DNA from: an uncultured Lachnospiraceae bacterium
GTDB lineage: Bacteria > Bacillota > Clostridia > Lachnospirales > Lachnospiraceae
DNA length: 18,262 nucleotides
Direction of reading: 5' to 3'
Assembly (NCBI GenBank): GCA_934338765.1
Contig: CAKRHL010000026.1
Location: forward strand, 1-18,262
Shown: piece by piece, positions 1-8,300 of the stretch
How positions within the stretch are numbered: position 1 is the stretch's first letter
How the letters are laid out: every line of letters starts with the position of its first letter
Notes under the pieces: generated by a model
What the model saw: only the letters and a program-made list of their open reading frames with translations
The model's database searches: none
Told to the model about the DNA's origin: nothing
Program-made: the position numbers and the translations under genes

Positions 1-267
1 AACTGCTTTCCCATTGAGGACAATAATACTGTGGAGATTTACCGGATCGATATCCTGCCGGGAGGTGTTTACAGCAGTGGAAGCCATGGTGAGCGTACCA
101 GAGAGTATGTCACGGTGATGGATGGAGAGCTGGTGGTGGAGCTTGCAGACGGAGAGCATGTGATCACCAAGGCGGATGCCTTTCGTTTCGAATCGGACCA
201 GCCCCACTGGTATCGCAACCGGGGAGAGGAACAGGTGCGGTTTATGACCTTCTTTGTGGTGTATTAA
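1..267 (+). CDS. C-terminal part of a cupin-domain protein, probably an HTH-cupin transcriptional regulator (5' end outside window)
   Basis: The frame is open from base 1 and ends with TAA at 265-267, so the gene begins upstream of the window. The visible 88 codons form a small beta-barrel cupin: a PGG turn, a glycine- and His-containing stretch (SSGSHGERTREYVTV), the LVVELADGEHVI strand-turn-strand, and the late DQPHWYRNRGEE motif typical of cupin_2 domains. In the XRE-cupin family (for example PuuR, the regulator of putrescine use) this domain follows an N-terminal helix-turn-helix and senses a small ligand. The HTH would lie outside the window, so the regulator call is inference. It fits the position, because the next genes form an amino-acid catabolic operon whose control region contains a perfect palindrome. 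An in-frame GTG at 31 has no convincing ribosome binding site and is unlikely to be the start. Confidence 0.75.
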   Translation, partial: NCFPIEDNNTVEIYRIDILPGGVYSSGSHGERTREYVTVMDGELVVELADGEHVITKADAFRFESDQPHWYRNRGEEQVRFMTFFVVY

Positions 268-300
268 GGAACTTGGGGGGCAGTTCACTCCGATATCATC

Positions 301-324
301 ATATCACCCGGACGGGTAAGATAT
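301..324. promoter_or_regulatory. Imperfect inverted repeat downstream of the cupin gene
   Basis: ATATC-ACCC is matched by GGGT-(aa)-GATAT around a 4-nt loop, giving 9 paired bases with a 2-nt bulge. No T-run follows, so it is a poor terminator for the cupin gene. It may be an operator half or a weak RNA hairpin. The role is unknown. Confidence 0.35.
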
Positions 325-340
325 GACACTCCGAGAGTAC

Positions 341-354
341 ATATTGTACAATAT
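341..354. promoter_or_regulatory. 14-bp perfect palindrome, candidate operator
   Basis: ATATTGTACAATAT is its own reverse complement. It lies 44 bp upstream of the -35 box at 398 and just downstream of a probable HTH-cupin regulator gene. Such a site is a natural operator for a dimeric regulator. A TATAAT at 352-357 overlaps it but has no -35 box at usable spacing. Confidence 0.5.
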
Positions 355-397
355 AATGCACAAAAGAAAATAAACCGAATTTTTTTAGATATTGCTA

Positions 398-426
398 TTG
401 ACAAGATACAGGCATCGTGGTATTTT
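398..426 (+). promoter_or_regulatory. Sigma-A type promoter of the aminotransferase operon
   Basis: The -35 box is a perfect TTGACA at 398-403, followed by a 17-bp spacer and TATTTT at 421-426 (4 of 6 matches to TATAAT). Transcription would start near 433 and give a leader of about 135 nt before the aminotransferase start codon. The leader contains the hairpin at 499-541. Confidence 0.7.
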
Positions 427-498
427 AATGGTGTCCAATATAAAGGACAACAGATGTACGACATCAAACAAAACTTTATCACATATCATACATGCAAC

Positions 499-546
499 AA
501 AGGCGTTGTGGTTTTCGATTTTTGGAAAACCCGGCGCCTTTTTGTA
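499..546 (+). terminator. Leader terminator (attenuator) upstream of the aminotransferase gene
   Basis: AAAGGCG (499-505) pairs with CGCCTTT (535-541), and inside it GGTTTTC (510-516) pairs with GAAAACC (525-531), closing an 8-nt loop. This makes a 14-bp stem with one small internal loop. The run of T at 539-543 directly follows the stem. The structure lies between the promoter at 398-426 and the ribosome binding site at 553, so it can only act as a leader terminator or attenuator for the operon. What would relieve it is not visible; no obvious known riboswitch core was recognised in the short upstream leader. Confidence 0.65.
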
Positions 547-567
547 TTCTCAAAGGAGGATTTTATT

Positions 568-1785
568 ATGAAATTAAAGGACACAGGACTTACCAAGGAG
601 CAGCTGAAGGAAAAAGTAAATAAATATATGATCGAGACATATGAGCGTTTTGATTTTATTGCAGAGACGGCAAAGGATATGTATATGTACGATGAAAATG
701 GAACGCCGTATCTTGATTTTTATGCAGGTATCGCCGTAAACAGTGCCGGTAACTGTAATGAAAAGGTGGTTGCAGCGATTCAGGATCAGGCAAAGGATAT
801 TATTCATACGTTCAACTATCCTTACACTGTGCCACAGGCTCTGCTGGCAGAAAAGATCTGTACCACGATCGGAATGGACAAGATCTTTTTCCAGAACTCC
901 GGTACCGAGGCAAATGAGGCAATGATCAAGATGGCGAGAAAATACGGCGTCGAGAAATATGGTCCGAATAAATACAATATCGTAACCGCAAAGATGTCCT
1001 TCCATGGACGTACCTTTGGTGCCATGAGTGCTACCGGCCAGCCGGACAATGCATGTCAGATCGGCTTTGGTAATATGACACCGGGCTTTTCATATGCTGA
1101 TTACAATGATCTGGAGTCCTTCAAAGCTGCAGTAACGGACGATACCATCGGTATTATGATCGAACCGGTACAGGGAGAGGGCGGTGTTAACCCGGCAACA
1201 CCGGAGTTTATGACAGGACTTCGTAAGCTCTGTGATGAGAAGGGAATACTTCTGCTGCTGGATGAGGTTCAGACCGGATGGTGCAGAACCGGTGCGGTTA
1301 TGTCCTATATGAACTATGGTGTAAAGCCGGATATCGTTTCTATGGCAAAGGCAATGGGCGGCGGAATGCCAATCGGTGCCATTTGTGCAACGGCTGAGGT
1401 AGCAAAGGCATTTACCCCGGGCTCTCACGGCACAACATATGGTGGTCATCCGGTAGCCTGTGCTGCTTCCCTGGCACAGATCGGAGAGCTTCTTGACCGT
1501 GACCTGGCAGGCAATGCCAAGAAGATGGGTGCTTACTTTATGGATAAGCTGAAAACTCTTCCTCATGTAAAGGAAGTACGTGGACAGGGACTTTTGGTTG
1601 GTGTGGAGTTCGATGATACCATCAGCGGCATGGATGTAAAGCATAAGTGTTTTGACAAGAAGCTTCTGATCACAGCCATCGGTGCTCATATCATTCGTAT
1701 GGTGCCGCCGCTGATCCTGACAGAAGAGGATTGTGACAAGGCTTACGAGATCATCAAGGAGTCTGTAGAGGAATTAGCCGATTAA
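568..1785 (+). CDS. Class III (fold type I) PLP-dependent aminotransferase, omega-amino acid/GABA or acetylornithine type
   Basis: This 405-residue enzyme would move an amino group from an omega-amino acid or ornithine-type donor to a keto acid, using pyridoxal phosphate. Class III landmarks are in order: FFQNSGTEANEAMIKMAR (residues 107-124, phosphate-binding), FHGRT (145-149), LLLLDEVQTG (228-237, with D232 as the likely partner of the PLP ring nitrogen), SMAKAMGGGMP (258-268, with K261 as the likely Schiff-base lysine), and GTTYGGHPVACA (288-299). I chose ATG 568 because AAAGGAGG ends 7 nt before it. The frame is open back to ATG 454, but that extension runs through the leader terminator and has no ribosome binding site. 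Downstream genes add a permease and an alcohol dehydrogenase, which favours a catabolic omega-aminotransferase over arginine biosynthesis. The exact substrate cannot be read from the sequence. Confidence 0.85.
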   Translation: MKLKDTGLTKEQLKEKVNKYMIETYERFDFIAETAKDMYMYDENGTPYLDFYAGIAVNSAGNCNEKVVAAIQDQAKDIIHTFNYPYTVPQALLAEKICTTIGMDKIFFQNSGTEANEAMIKMARKYGVEKYGPNKYNIVTAKMSFHGRTFGAMSATGQPDNACQIGFGNMTPGFSYADYNDLESFKAAVTDDTIGIMIEPVQGEGGVNPATPEFMTGLRKLCDEKGILLLLDEVQTGWCRTGAVMSYMNYGVKPDIVSMAKAMGGGMPIGAICATAEVAKAFTPGSHGTTYGGHPVACAASLAQIGELLDRDLAGNAKKMGAYFMDKLKTLPHVKEVRGQGLLVGVEFDDTISGMDVKHKCFDKKLLITAIGAHIIRMVPPLILTEEDCDKAYEIIKESVEELAD

Positions 1786-1802
1786 GCCGGGAGGTAGTAA
1801 AT

Positions 1803-2429
1803 TTGGAACAGTATGTGGTTACAGTCGGTTGTGAGTATGGCTGCGGAGGATCTGCTGTAGGAAGGGCCCTGGCAAGGAATCTTGAAATTGCTTATTATGA
1901 CCGTACGTTGATCGATAAGATTATTGAGGAAACGGGAGTTTCCCATGATCTGATGGAAATGGCCGATGCCGGAAAGGACATTAAAGGAAAAAGAGAAAAT
2001 GCGTCCGGACCGGCAGGTCTCCCGAAATATAAAAACCTGACGGACCGTGTTGTTTATATTCAGAAAGAGGTTGTTAAGAAGCTGGCTGCCCGTTCGTCCT
2101 GTGTCATTATCGGACGATGCAGCGACTATATTCTTCGAAACAATCCGCGGTGTGTCAATGTATTTATCTATGCGCCGGATGAGATCCGTGTCAGCAATGT
2201 CATGAAAGAGCTGAAGGTAGATGAGGAAAAAGCAAAGGAACTGATCCGGGAAAATGATCAGATGCTTCATGCCCGTTACAAGCAGATGACAGGATCTAAC
2301 CGAGGGGCCCGCCACAATCGTCATATGCTCATTGACAGCAGTGTTCTTGGTGTTGAAGGAACGGCAGAGTATATTGAGGAATTTGTGAAGAAATATCTGG
2401 CAAAGGAGGCGGGTACTCATGGAGAATAA
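1803..2429 (+). CDS. Cytidylate kinase-like family protein
   Basis: This 208-residue protein resembles the cytidylate-kinase-like family (PF13189 type), small P-loop NTPases common in Clostridia. The N-terminus reads VTVGCEYGCGGSAVGRALA (residues 6-24), a nucleotide-binding loop of the relaxed GxxxxGGxxxG form seen in this family instead of a classical GKS/T loop. It is followed by YYDRTLIDKI and by SSCVIIGRCSDYIL (residues 98-111), matching the usual strand before the GR(C/G)AD motif. Late Arg-rich helices (RYKQMTG and so on) could bind phosphate. The start is TTG at 1803, supported by GGGAGG 8 nt upstream and only 17 nt after the aminotransferase stop. The gene ends 11 nt inside the permease gene, implying translational coupling. 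Its substrate is unknown, and its role in an amino-acid operon is unexplained. Confidence 0.8.
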   Translation: MEQYVVTVGCEYGCGGSAVGRALARNLEIAYYDRTLIDKIIEETGVSHDLMEMADAGKDIKGKRENASGPAGLPKYKNLTDRVVYIQKEVVKKLAARSSCVIIGRCSDYILRNNPRCVNVFIYAPDEIRVSNVMKELKVDEEKAKELIRENDQMLHARYKQMTGSNRGARHNRHMLIDSSVLGVEGTAEYIEEFVKKYLAKEAGTHGE

Positions 2430-3963
2430 AAAGACTTCGGAGTTTGATAAGGTATTTAGTGCCTGGGATATTCTGGTGATCGCATTTGGAGCGATGATCG
2501 GCTGGGGCTGGGTAGTTTCCAGCGGTGACTGGATCACAAAAGGCGGTGTGCTGGGAGCAGCTCTTGGATTTGCTATCGGCGGCGTGATGATCTTCTTTAT
2601 TGGTCTGACTTATGCGGAGCTGACCGCGGCCATGCCACAGTGCGGCGGTGAGCATGTGTTCAGCCACAGGGCCATGGGACCGGTGGGATCCTTTATCTGT
2701 ACCTGGGCGATCGTGCTGGGATATGTCAGTGTTGTGTGCTTTGAGGCATGTGCGCTTCCCACGATCATTACATATATTTATCCCGGCTTTTTGAAAGGGT
2801 ACCTCTATTCCGTGGCAGGGTTTGATATTTATGCATCCTGGCTTGCGGTGGCGATCATCATGTCTTTGCTGATCACCTATATCAATATCCGCGGTGCCAA
2901 GACTGCGGCTGTTCTGCAGACAGTTCTCACGGTTATTATCGGAGGTGTGGGTATTCTGCTGATCGTGGCATCTGTGGTAACAGGAGATACCTCCAATCTG
3001 GACGGACAGCTTTTTATGGGAGGAGACAAGCTCACCTCCTTCAAGGCTGTGATCGCTGTGGCGGTAACGACACCATTCTTCTTTATCGGTTTTGATGTCA
3101 TCCCGCAGGCGGCAGAGGAGATCAATGTTCCTCTCAAAAAGATTGGAACAATGATGCTTCTTTCCATTGTCATGGCAGTAACCTTCTATGCGCTGGTTAT
3201 CCTGGCGGTGGGCTATGTATTAAATCATACTGAGATCGAGACAGCCATGAGCGGCTCCGGGCTGGTGACAGCAGATGCCATGGCAAAGGCGTTTAACAGT
3301 TCCATTATGTCAAAGGTACTGATCGTCGGTGGTATGTGCGGTATCGTGACAAGCTGGAACTCCTTTATGATCGGCGGAAGCCGTGCTATGTATTCCATGG
3401 CAGAGTCTTATATGATCCCGAAGGTCTTTGCAAAGCTTCATCCGAAGTATAAGACACCGATCAACTCTCTGTATCTCATTGGTCTGCTGTCCTGTCTGGC
3501 GCCTCTGGCAGGCCGCCGGATGCTGGTATGGATTAGTGACGCCGGTAACTTTGGATGCTGTCTGGCGTACTGTATGGTATCCATTTCGTTCCTGATCCTG
3601 CGGAAAAAGGAACCGGATATGCCAAGACCTTATAAGGTAGGACCATACAAATTTGTCGGAGCTATGGCGGTGATCATGTCCGGATTTATGATCGTCATGT
3701 ATATGATCCCGAACTCCGGTGCGGCTCTGGTATGGCAGGAGTGGGCCATGGCAGGCGGCTGGTGCGTGCTGGGAGCCATCTTCTTTGTGGTATGTAAGCT
3801 CAAATACAAGGAGGACTTTGGGTCTCTGGTAGAGGTTATCTCAGATGAGGATGCGGCAGCATTGCAGTCCAGCGACGAAGAGATCAATGCTGCTTTGGAT
3901 GCGGCGATCGACGCGGCCATCAACTCTGTGTTGGAGAGAGAATATATCGGTTCGTTGTTGTAG
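2419..3963 (+). CDS. APC superfamily amino acid/polyamine permease
   Basis: This 514-residue membrane protein has about twelve hydrophobic segments. The first carries the APC-family unwound-helix motif, FGAMIGWGWVVSSG (residues 23-36), where these proteins bind the alpha-amino and carboxyl groups of their substrate. The second contains YAELTAAMPQCGGEHVF, the conserved (E)LxxxxPxxGG stretch. Segment TTPFFFIGFDVIPQAAEEI matches the helix 6 region (F-x-G-F-E/D). RAMYSMAE near the middle matches the conserved helix 8 region. The last 50 or so residues form a soluble acidic, alanine-rich tail (DEDAAALQSSDEEINAALDA) that is unusual for the family. The start ATG 2419 has AAAGGAGG about 9 nt upstream and overlaps the kinase-like gene by 11 nt. 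As part of the operon it probably imports the substrate of the aminotransferase. Substrate specificity is inference. Confidence 0.85.
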   Translation: MENKKTSEFDKVFSAWDILVIAFGAMIGWGWVVSSGDWITKGGVLGAALGFAIGGVMIFFIGLTYAELTAAMPQCGGEHVFSHRAMGPVGSFICTWAIVLGYVSVVCFEACALPTIITYIYPGFLKGYLYSVAGFDIYASWLAVAIIMSLLITYINIRGAKTAAVLQTVLTVIIGGVGILLIVASVVTGDTSNLDGQLFMGGDKLTSFKAVIAVAVTTPFFFIGFDVIPQAAEEINVPLKKIGTMMLLSIVMAVTFYALVILAVGYVLNHTEIETAMSGSGLVTADAMAKAFNSSIMSKVLIVGGMCGIVTSWNSFMIGGSRAMYSMAESYMIPKVFAKLHPKYKTPINSLYLIGLLSCLAPLAGRRMLVWISDAGNFGCCLAYCMVSISFLILRKKEPDMPRPYKVGPYKFVGAMAVIMSGFMIVMYMIPNSGAALVWQEWAMAGGWCVLGAIFFVVCKLKYKEDFGSLVEVISDEDAAALQSSDEEINAALDAAIDAAINSVLEREYIGSLL

Positions 3964-4000
3964 AGATGCAGATATCATAAACAAAGGAAGGTAAAATATC

Positions 4001-5149
4001 ATGAATGAATTTACTTTTTCGGTACCACAGAACATTATCGTGGGAAAGGGAAGTCTTGCGAAGCTTCCGGAAGTTGCGGAAAAATTAGGCGGGAAAAAGG
4101 CGTTTATCATTTCCGGTCCTCATCTGAATAAAATGGGTATTGTACAGTCCTGCGCAGATGCCATGAAGGCAAAGGGGATCGAGAGCAGCGTCTTTACAGA
4201 GACAGAGGGAAATCCTTCCGTAGAGACGGTGGATAAAGCATCCGCCGCATATAAAGAAAGCGGTGCAGATTTTATCGTGGCACTGGGTGGCGGTTCGCCG
4301 ATGGATGTGGCAAAGGCTGTTGGTGTCGTTGCCAGATACGGCGGAAGCATCACGGAGTATGAGGGAGCGGACAAGGTGCCGGGAGATATTATCCCGCTGA
4401 TCGCCGTGCCGACTACGGCGGGAACAGGCTCGGAGGTGACCGCATTTTCTGTCATTACAGATCACAGCCGGAATTATAAGCTCACGGTATTCAGTTATAA
4501 GCTGATCCCGTCCTATGCAATCCTTGACGCGGAGCTTCTGACCACGGCGCCGGTTTCGGTGGCAGCAGCCTGTGGTATAGATGCCATGGTGCATGCGCTG
4601 GAGGCGTATATTTCTACAGCGGCCTCTCCGTTTTCGGATGCCATGGCAGAGAAGGCACTGGAGCTGATCGGTGCCAATATCCGCTGTTATGTGGCAAACC
4701 GCGGAGATATCGAGGCAGCAGAGAATATGCTGGTGGGCAGCCTTTTTGCCGGGATAGCTTTCTCCTGGGCGCGTCTCGGAGACGTCCATGCCATGAGCCA
4801 TCCGGTCAGCGCATATTTTAATGTGCCTCATGGTGTTGCCAATGCGATTCTGCTTCCTACGATTGTAGAATACAATATGCTGGCAGATAAAGGAAAGTAT
4901 CTCAATATTTATAATTATATTGCCCAGCTTCCGGCGGCGCCCGAAGAGTTTACTGCCGATATGCTGGTGGATGAGCTGCTGGATCTTAACGAGTCACTGG
5001 GAATCCCGGCGGGTCTGGAAGAAGTAGGCGTTACAAAGGATAAATTTGATGCCATGGCGGAGGATGCCATGAAGAGCGGAAATATTGCAGTAAATCCGAG
5101 AAGCACCACGAAAAAGGATGTACTGGCACTTTACGAAAAGGCATTTTAG
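4001..5149 (+). CDS. Iron-containing (group III) alcohol dehydrogenase, probable semialdehyde reductase
   Basis: This 382-residue protein is standard length for Fe-dependent alcohol dehydrogenases. The NAD(P)-binding loop GGGSPMD is at residues 96-102 and PTTAGTGSEVT at 137-147. The four metal ligands are intact: D194 and H198 in GIDAMVHALEAY, H263 in VHAMSHP, and H277 in FNVPHGVANA. The first-to-last spacing is essentially that of FucO. Within this family are 4-hydroxybutyrate dehydrogenase, sulfoacetaldehyde reductase and 1,3-propanediol dehydrogenase. Following an aminotransferase and a permease, it most likely reduces the aldehyde formed by transamination (succinate semialdehyde, malonate semialdehyde or sulfoacetaldehyde type). 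The start ATG 4001 has AAAGGAAGG 7 nt upstream, 37 nt after the permease stop, and a hairpin terminator follows the gene. Substrate choice is inference. Confidence 0.9.
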   Translation: MNEFTFSVPQNIIVGKGSLAKLPEVAEKLGGKKAFIISGPHLNKMGIVQSCADAMKAKGIESSVFTETEGNPSVETVDKASAAYKESGADFIVALGGGSPMDVAKAVGVVARYGGSITEYEGADKVPGDIIPLIAVPTTAGTGSEVTAFSVITDHSRNYKLTVFSYKLIPSYAILDAELLTTAPVSVAAACGIDAMVHALEAYISTAASPFSDAMAEKALELIGANIRCYVANRGDIEAAENMLVGSLFAGIAFSWARLGDVHAMSHPVSAYFNVPHGVANAILLPTIVEYNMLADKGKYLNIYNYIAQLPAAPEEFTADMLVDELLDLNESLGIPAGLEEVGVTKDKFDAMAEDAMKSGNIAVNPRSTTKKDVLALYEKAF

Positions 5150-5225
5150 TGTGAGATCATATAAAATGCTATAAAGAAGACGGTTGGTTTAACCGGATAA
5201 GAGAAAGTGTTCTGTTGATTTAAAT

Positions 5226-5293
5226 AAGGTGGTCGAGATATGGTATATCCCAAATTTGGGACACATCCATATCTGACCACCTTGTTGTTTTTT
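5226..5293. terminator. Long hairpin terminator between convergent genes
   Basis: AAGGTGGTC-(g)-AGATATGG (5226-5243) pairs with CCATATCT-GACCACCTT (5267-5283): 17 bp with one bulged G. The loop holds a perfect 14-bp palindrome, TCCCAAATTTGGGA (5248-5261), which would add an inner stem. On the plus strand TTGTTGTTTTTTG follows, a good U-tract for ending the dehydrogenase operon. On the minus strand the tail is weaker (CCTTATTTAAAT), but the hairpin could also stop the large minus-strand gene that ends at 5310. Confidence 0.8.
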
Positions 5294-5309
5294 GTATATG
5301 TTTCGTTAT

Positions 5310-8300
5310 TTACTGTTTTATTTTAATCTTTTTAATCTTCGTCCATTTACCGTAGATCTTTTTATTTCCCTGAAGTTTATAAGCACGTACGCGGACGTAA
5401 TAGGTCTTTGATCTTTTCATTTTTTTCACAATACAATAATTTATCCTGACTGTCTTTTTCTTTGAGGATTTGGTAAATTTCTTATCCATTGCGTACTGTA
5501 CTTCGTAACCTTTCGCTGTGGTATCGGATACCCAGGAAATAACAAGCTTCAGTGGCTTTTGGTTTATCATCTGAAGTCCCTTGACTGCTTTTGGAGCAGT
5601 TACTGTGGTGGAACTCTCGGAAGAATTATTCTGTGTATCAGAGGATGCAGAAGGCTTCTTTGTTGCGGATGGTTTATTGGATGCAGAAGGCGTCTGTGTG
5701 GTACCCGGTGCATTGGATGCAGTCGGTGTATCAGAGGTGCCGGGCTTGTTGGATGAAGCCGGTGTATCAGAGGTGCCGGGTTTGTTGGATGAAGCCGGTG
5801 CTTCTGATGCAGCTTCCTTCTTTGGAATGATTTCTCCCTGCTGGAGAACCTTCTTACATGCCGTGCAGATCGTATCACCGGTGTATCCTTCTTCGGTTGC
5901 GGTAGCATCCTTTTTGTTTACCACCTCTTTGCTGACATGATGGTCAGGATCGATCGGAAGAGTTATTACTTCGCTCTTGTGACATTTTGTGCAGACGCGG
6001 GTTGCGGTTCCTTCCCGGGAACAGGTTGCCCGTTCAATAACTTCCGTTTGGATCCACTCGTGTTCACAGGTATCGTTCTCCTCCCAGAGTGCGTAGAGGG
6101 TGATATCACCCGTACTTCCTGCCGGAATCTCTGTAACCTGCTGCGTGCACTCTTTGTCAGAGAACCATCCGAGGAAAGTATATCCCTCCAGAACAGGATC
6201 GTTTAATTTGATGGTATCAGACTTATTGGTGTATGTGTTCGGATTATCATTTGTTGCATTGTTTTTGACCAAAACATATTTGATATTGTATGATATCTCG
6301 GAACTATCCCTCCACATAGCATATAAGGTGATTTCAGCCTGATCTGTTTCTGACAGTGCTTCGACAGAGGCTCCGTCCTTATAGGAATCGCCACTGCCAT
6401 CTGCTTTTGTGTTCCAGCCTGTAAAAACATAGCCGTCCCTTGTGTAGGCATTTTTGGCAAGGTCGAAAGGATAGTCATCGATCATACATGTCTGTACGTC
6501 CATAGTGCCTGCAGTTGCCCCGTTTCCATCGTAGGTGATGGTGTAAGTTCCCTTTGGAAAACTGATAAAGCGGCCGGACCAGACACCATCTGCCTTATCT
6601 GCCATAGCGCGGATATCTGCTTCCGGAATATCGGAAAAGATATATAATTTGTCGAAAGAGCTTTTGCTGACCGAAAACGCATTATCTTCAAATTCCTGGA
6701 GTGTGTTTGGTAAATAAAGAGTTTTTAATACATCCATATTGGCACAGCTCGAATAACCGATCTTTGTGATGGCAGTATCGCTCAGATCAAGAGATTTGAT
6801 CACTGTTCCGGAAAATGCCAGATAGCCGATTTCTTTTAATGTCTTAGGCAAGATCACTTCCTCCAGACCGGTACAATTTCTGAAAACACTTTGCCCTATC
6901 GTTTCGAGAGAACTGCCGGACAGATCGATCTTTGTCAGCTTGGAGCAGTTGCAAAATGCGTAATTATCTATCGTTTCGAGAGAGCTGCCGGACAGATCGA
7001 TCTTTGTCAGCTTGGAGCAGTTGTAAAATGCGTAATTACCTATAGAATAAATATTTGTTGCAGAGCAGTCCACTGTTTCCAGATTTGTACAATCCTGAAA
7101 AGCATAAGCGTCAATGGAAAGATTTTCATGTTCGCCCAAATATACGGAGGTAAGAGAAGTACAGCCCTTAAAAACCTCCTTGGAAAGCTGATTTACGGAG
7201 GTGCCTCTGAAGTCCACGGACTTTAGAGAGGAACATCCTGAAAATTGCTGAGGTGAAAAAATCTGGGTGGATTTTGGCATGTTGATCTCTTCCAATGCGG
7301 TGCAGTCTTGGAAGGTCTTACTATAAAAGTATTTAACGGTATCCGGAAGCTTTACGGTTTTTAATTTGGTACATCCCTCGAAAGTTCCTTTAGTAGAGGA
7401 GTACCTCGTCGCAATCATTTCTATGGAAGTTTCACTGAAATCTACTGATTCGATATCTGTTCCGGCAAAGCCGTCGTAAACCTTGTGAATAGGTATACCG
7501 CCGACATCGGTTACTTTTACATCTTTTGAATAATCGTCCCCCCATGGTCCGTACAGAGTCATATTCCAGTCTGTCATGTCCTTCCAGGTATCCAGATCCA
7601 CAGAGGTATTATAATTGCTGTCATTGCAGTGGAAAGAATATCGTAAACCGTCCTTTACGAGGTAGCCGCAGGAATATACCATATGGGCGGCCCGGTCATA
7701 CAGCATTGTCTGCGGAGTCATATCAAAGCCGGCACTGTTATATCCGCCGGAGGACCAGACCTCCTTTGCATCCGGAATGATCTCCCTGTTTTCGTCTCTT
7801 TCCAGATCGTAACGATTTGCGGAACATCCGGTGGCATCAATATAGATCCAGCGGTCGGAATCTTTGCTGTAAGCAATGCTGTAAGCGTGGGTTTTTGTTA
7901 CCAGCTCAAAACACGGAATTCCACGGGATATCAATAAAGTGCTTAAAAGATTGGAGTATCCGCCACATACCGCTTTCTTGGAGAACCAGACATCATACGG
8001 GTTATCCGATGTGAGTTCTGTTCCGTATGTTGGGTTGAAACGTTTGTCGTTCAAATTGTAATATACGCGGTTTGCAACATAGCGGGATACCGCTTCCATT
8101 TCTTTATATGAGGTGGTAATATCGCACTGGTCAAGATAGGCCTGCAGATCCTCTGTCATCTCTTTGAGCTGGTCGTCGGTGTATGTCGATTTATTTTCAT
8201 CAATACATTCTTTGAGCAGGTACTCCTGAAAGACTGCATCCAGCTTTTCGAAAGCGGAGATTTCCTCATTTGATGCAGCCGCAAATGCGGCAGGTACGTT

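Noticed and set aside
454..567. N-terminal extension of the aminotransferase from ATG 454
   Set aside because: It lacks a ribosome binding site, is unlike the family N-terminus and reads through the leader terminator; ATG 568 has AAAGGAGG at good spacing.
1782..2537. 251-codon minus-strand frame opposite the kinase-like gene
   Set aside because: It is an antisense shadow of well-supported coupled genes, with no ribosome binding site and no recognisable domain.
4085..4831. 248-codon minus-strand frame opposite the dehydrogenase gene
   Set aside because: It is a Cys/Arg/His-rich antisense shadow of a dehydrogenase with all catalytic residues intact.
5160..5225. Hairpin CGGTT/AACCG near 5190 as terminator of the dehydrogenase gene
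   Set aside because: The stem is short and has no T-run; the long hairpin at 5226-5283 is the better terminator.
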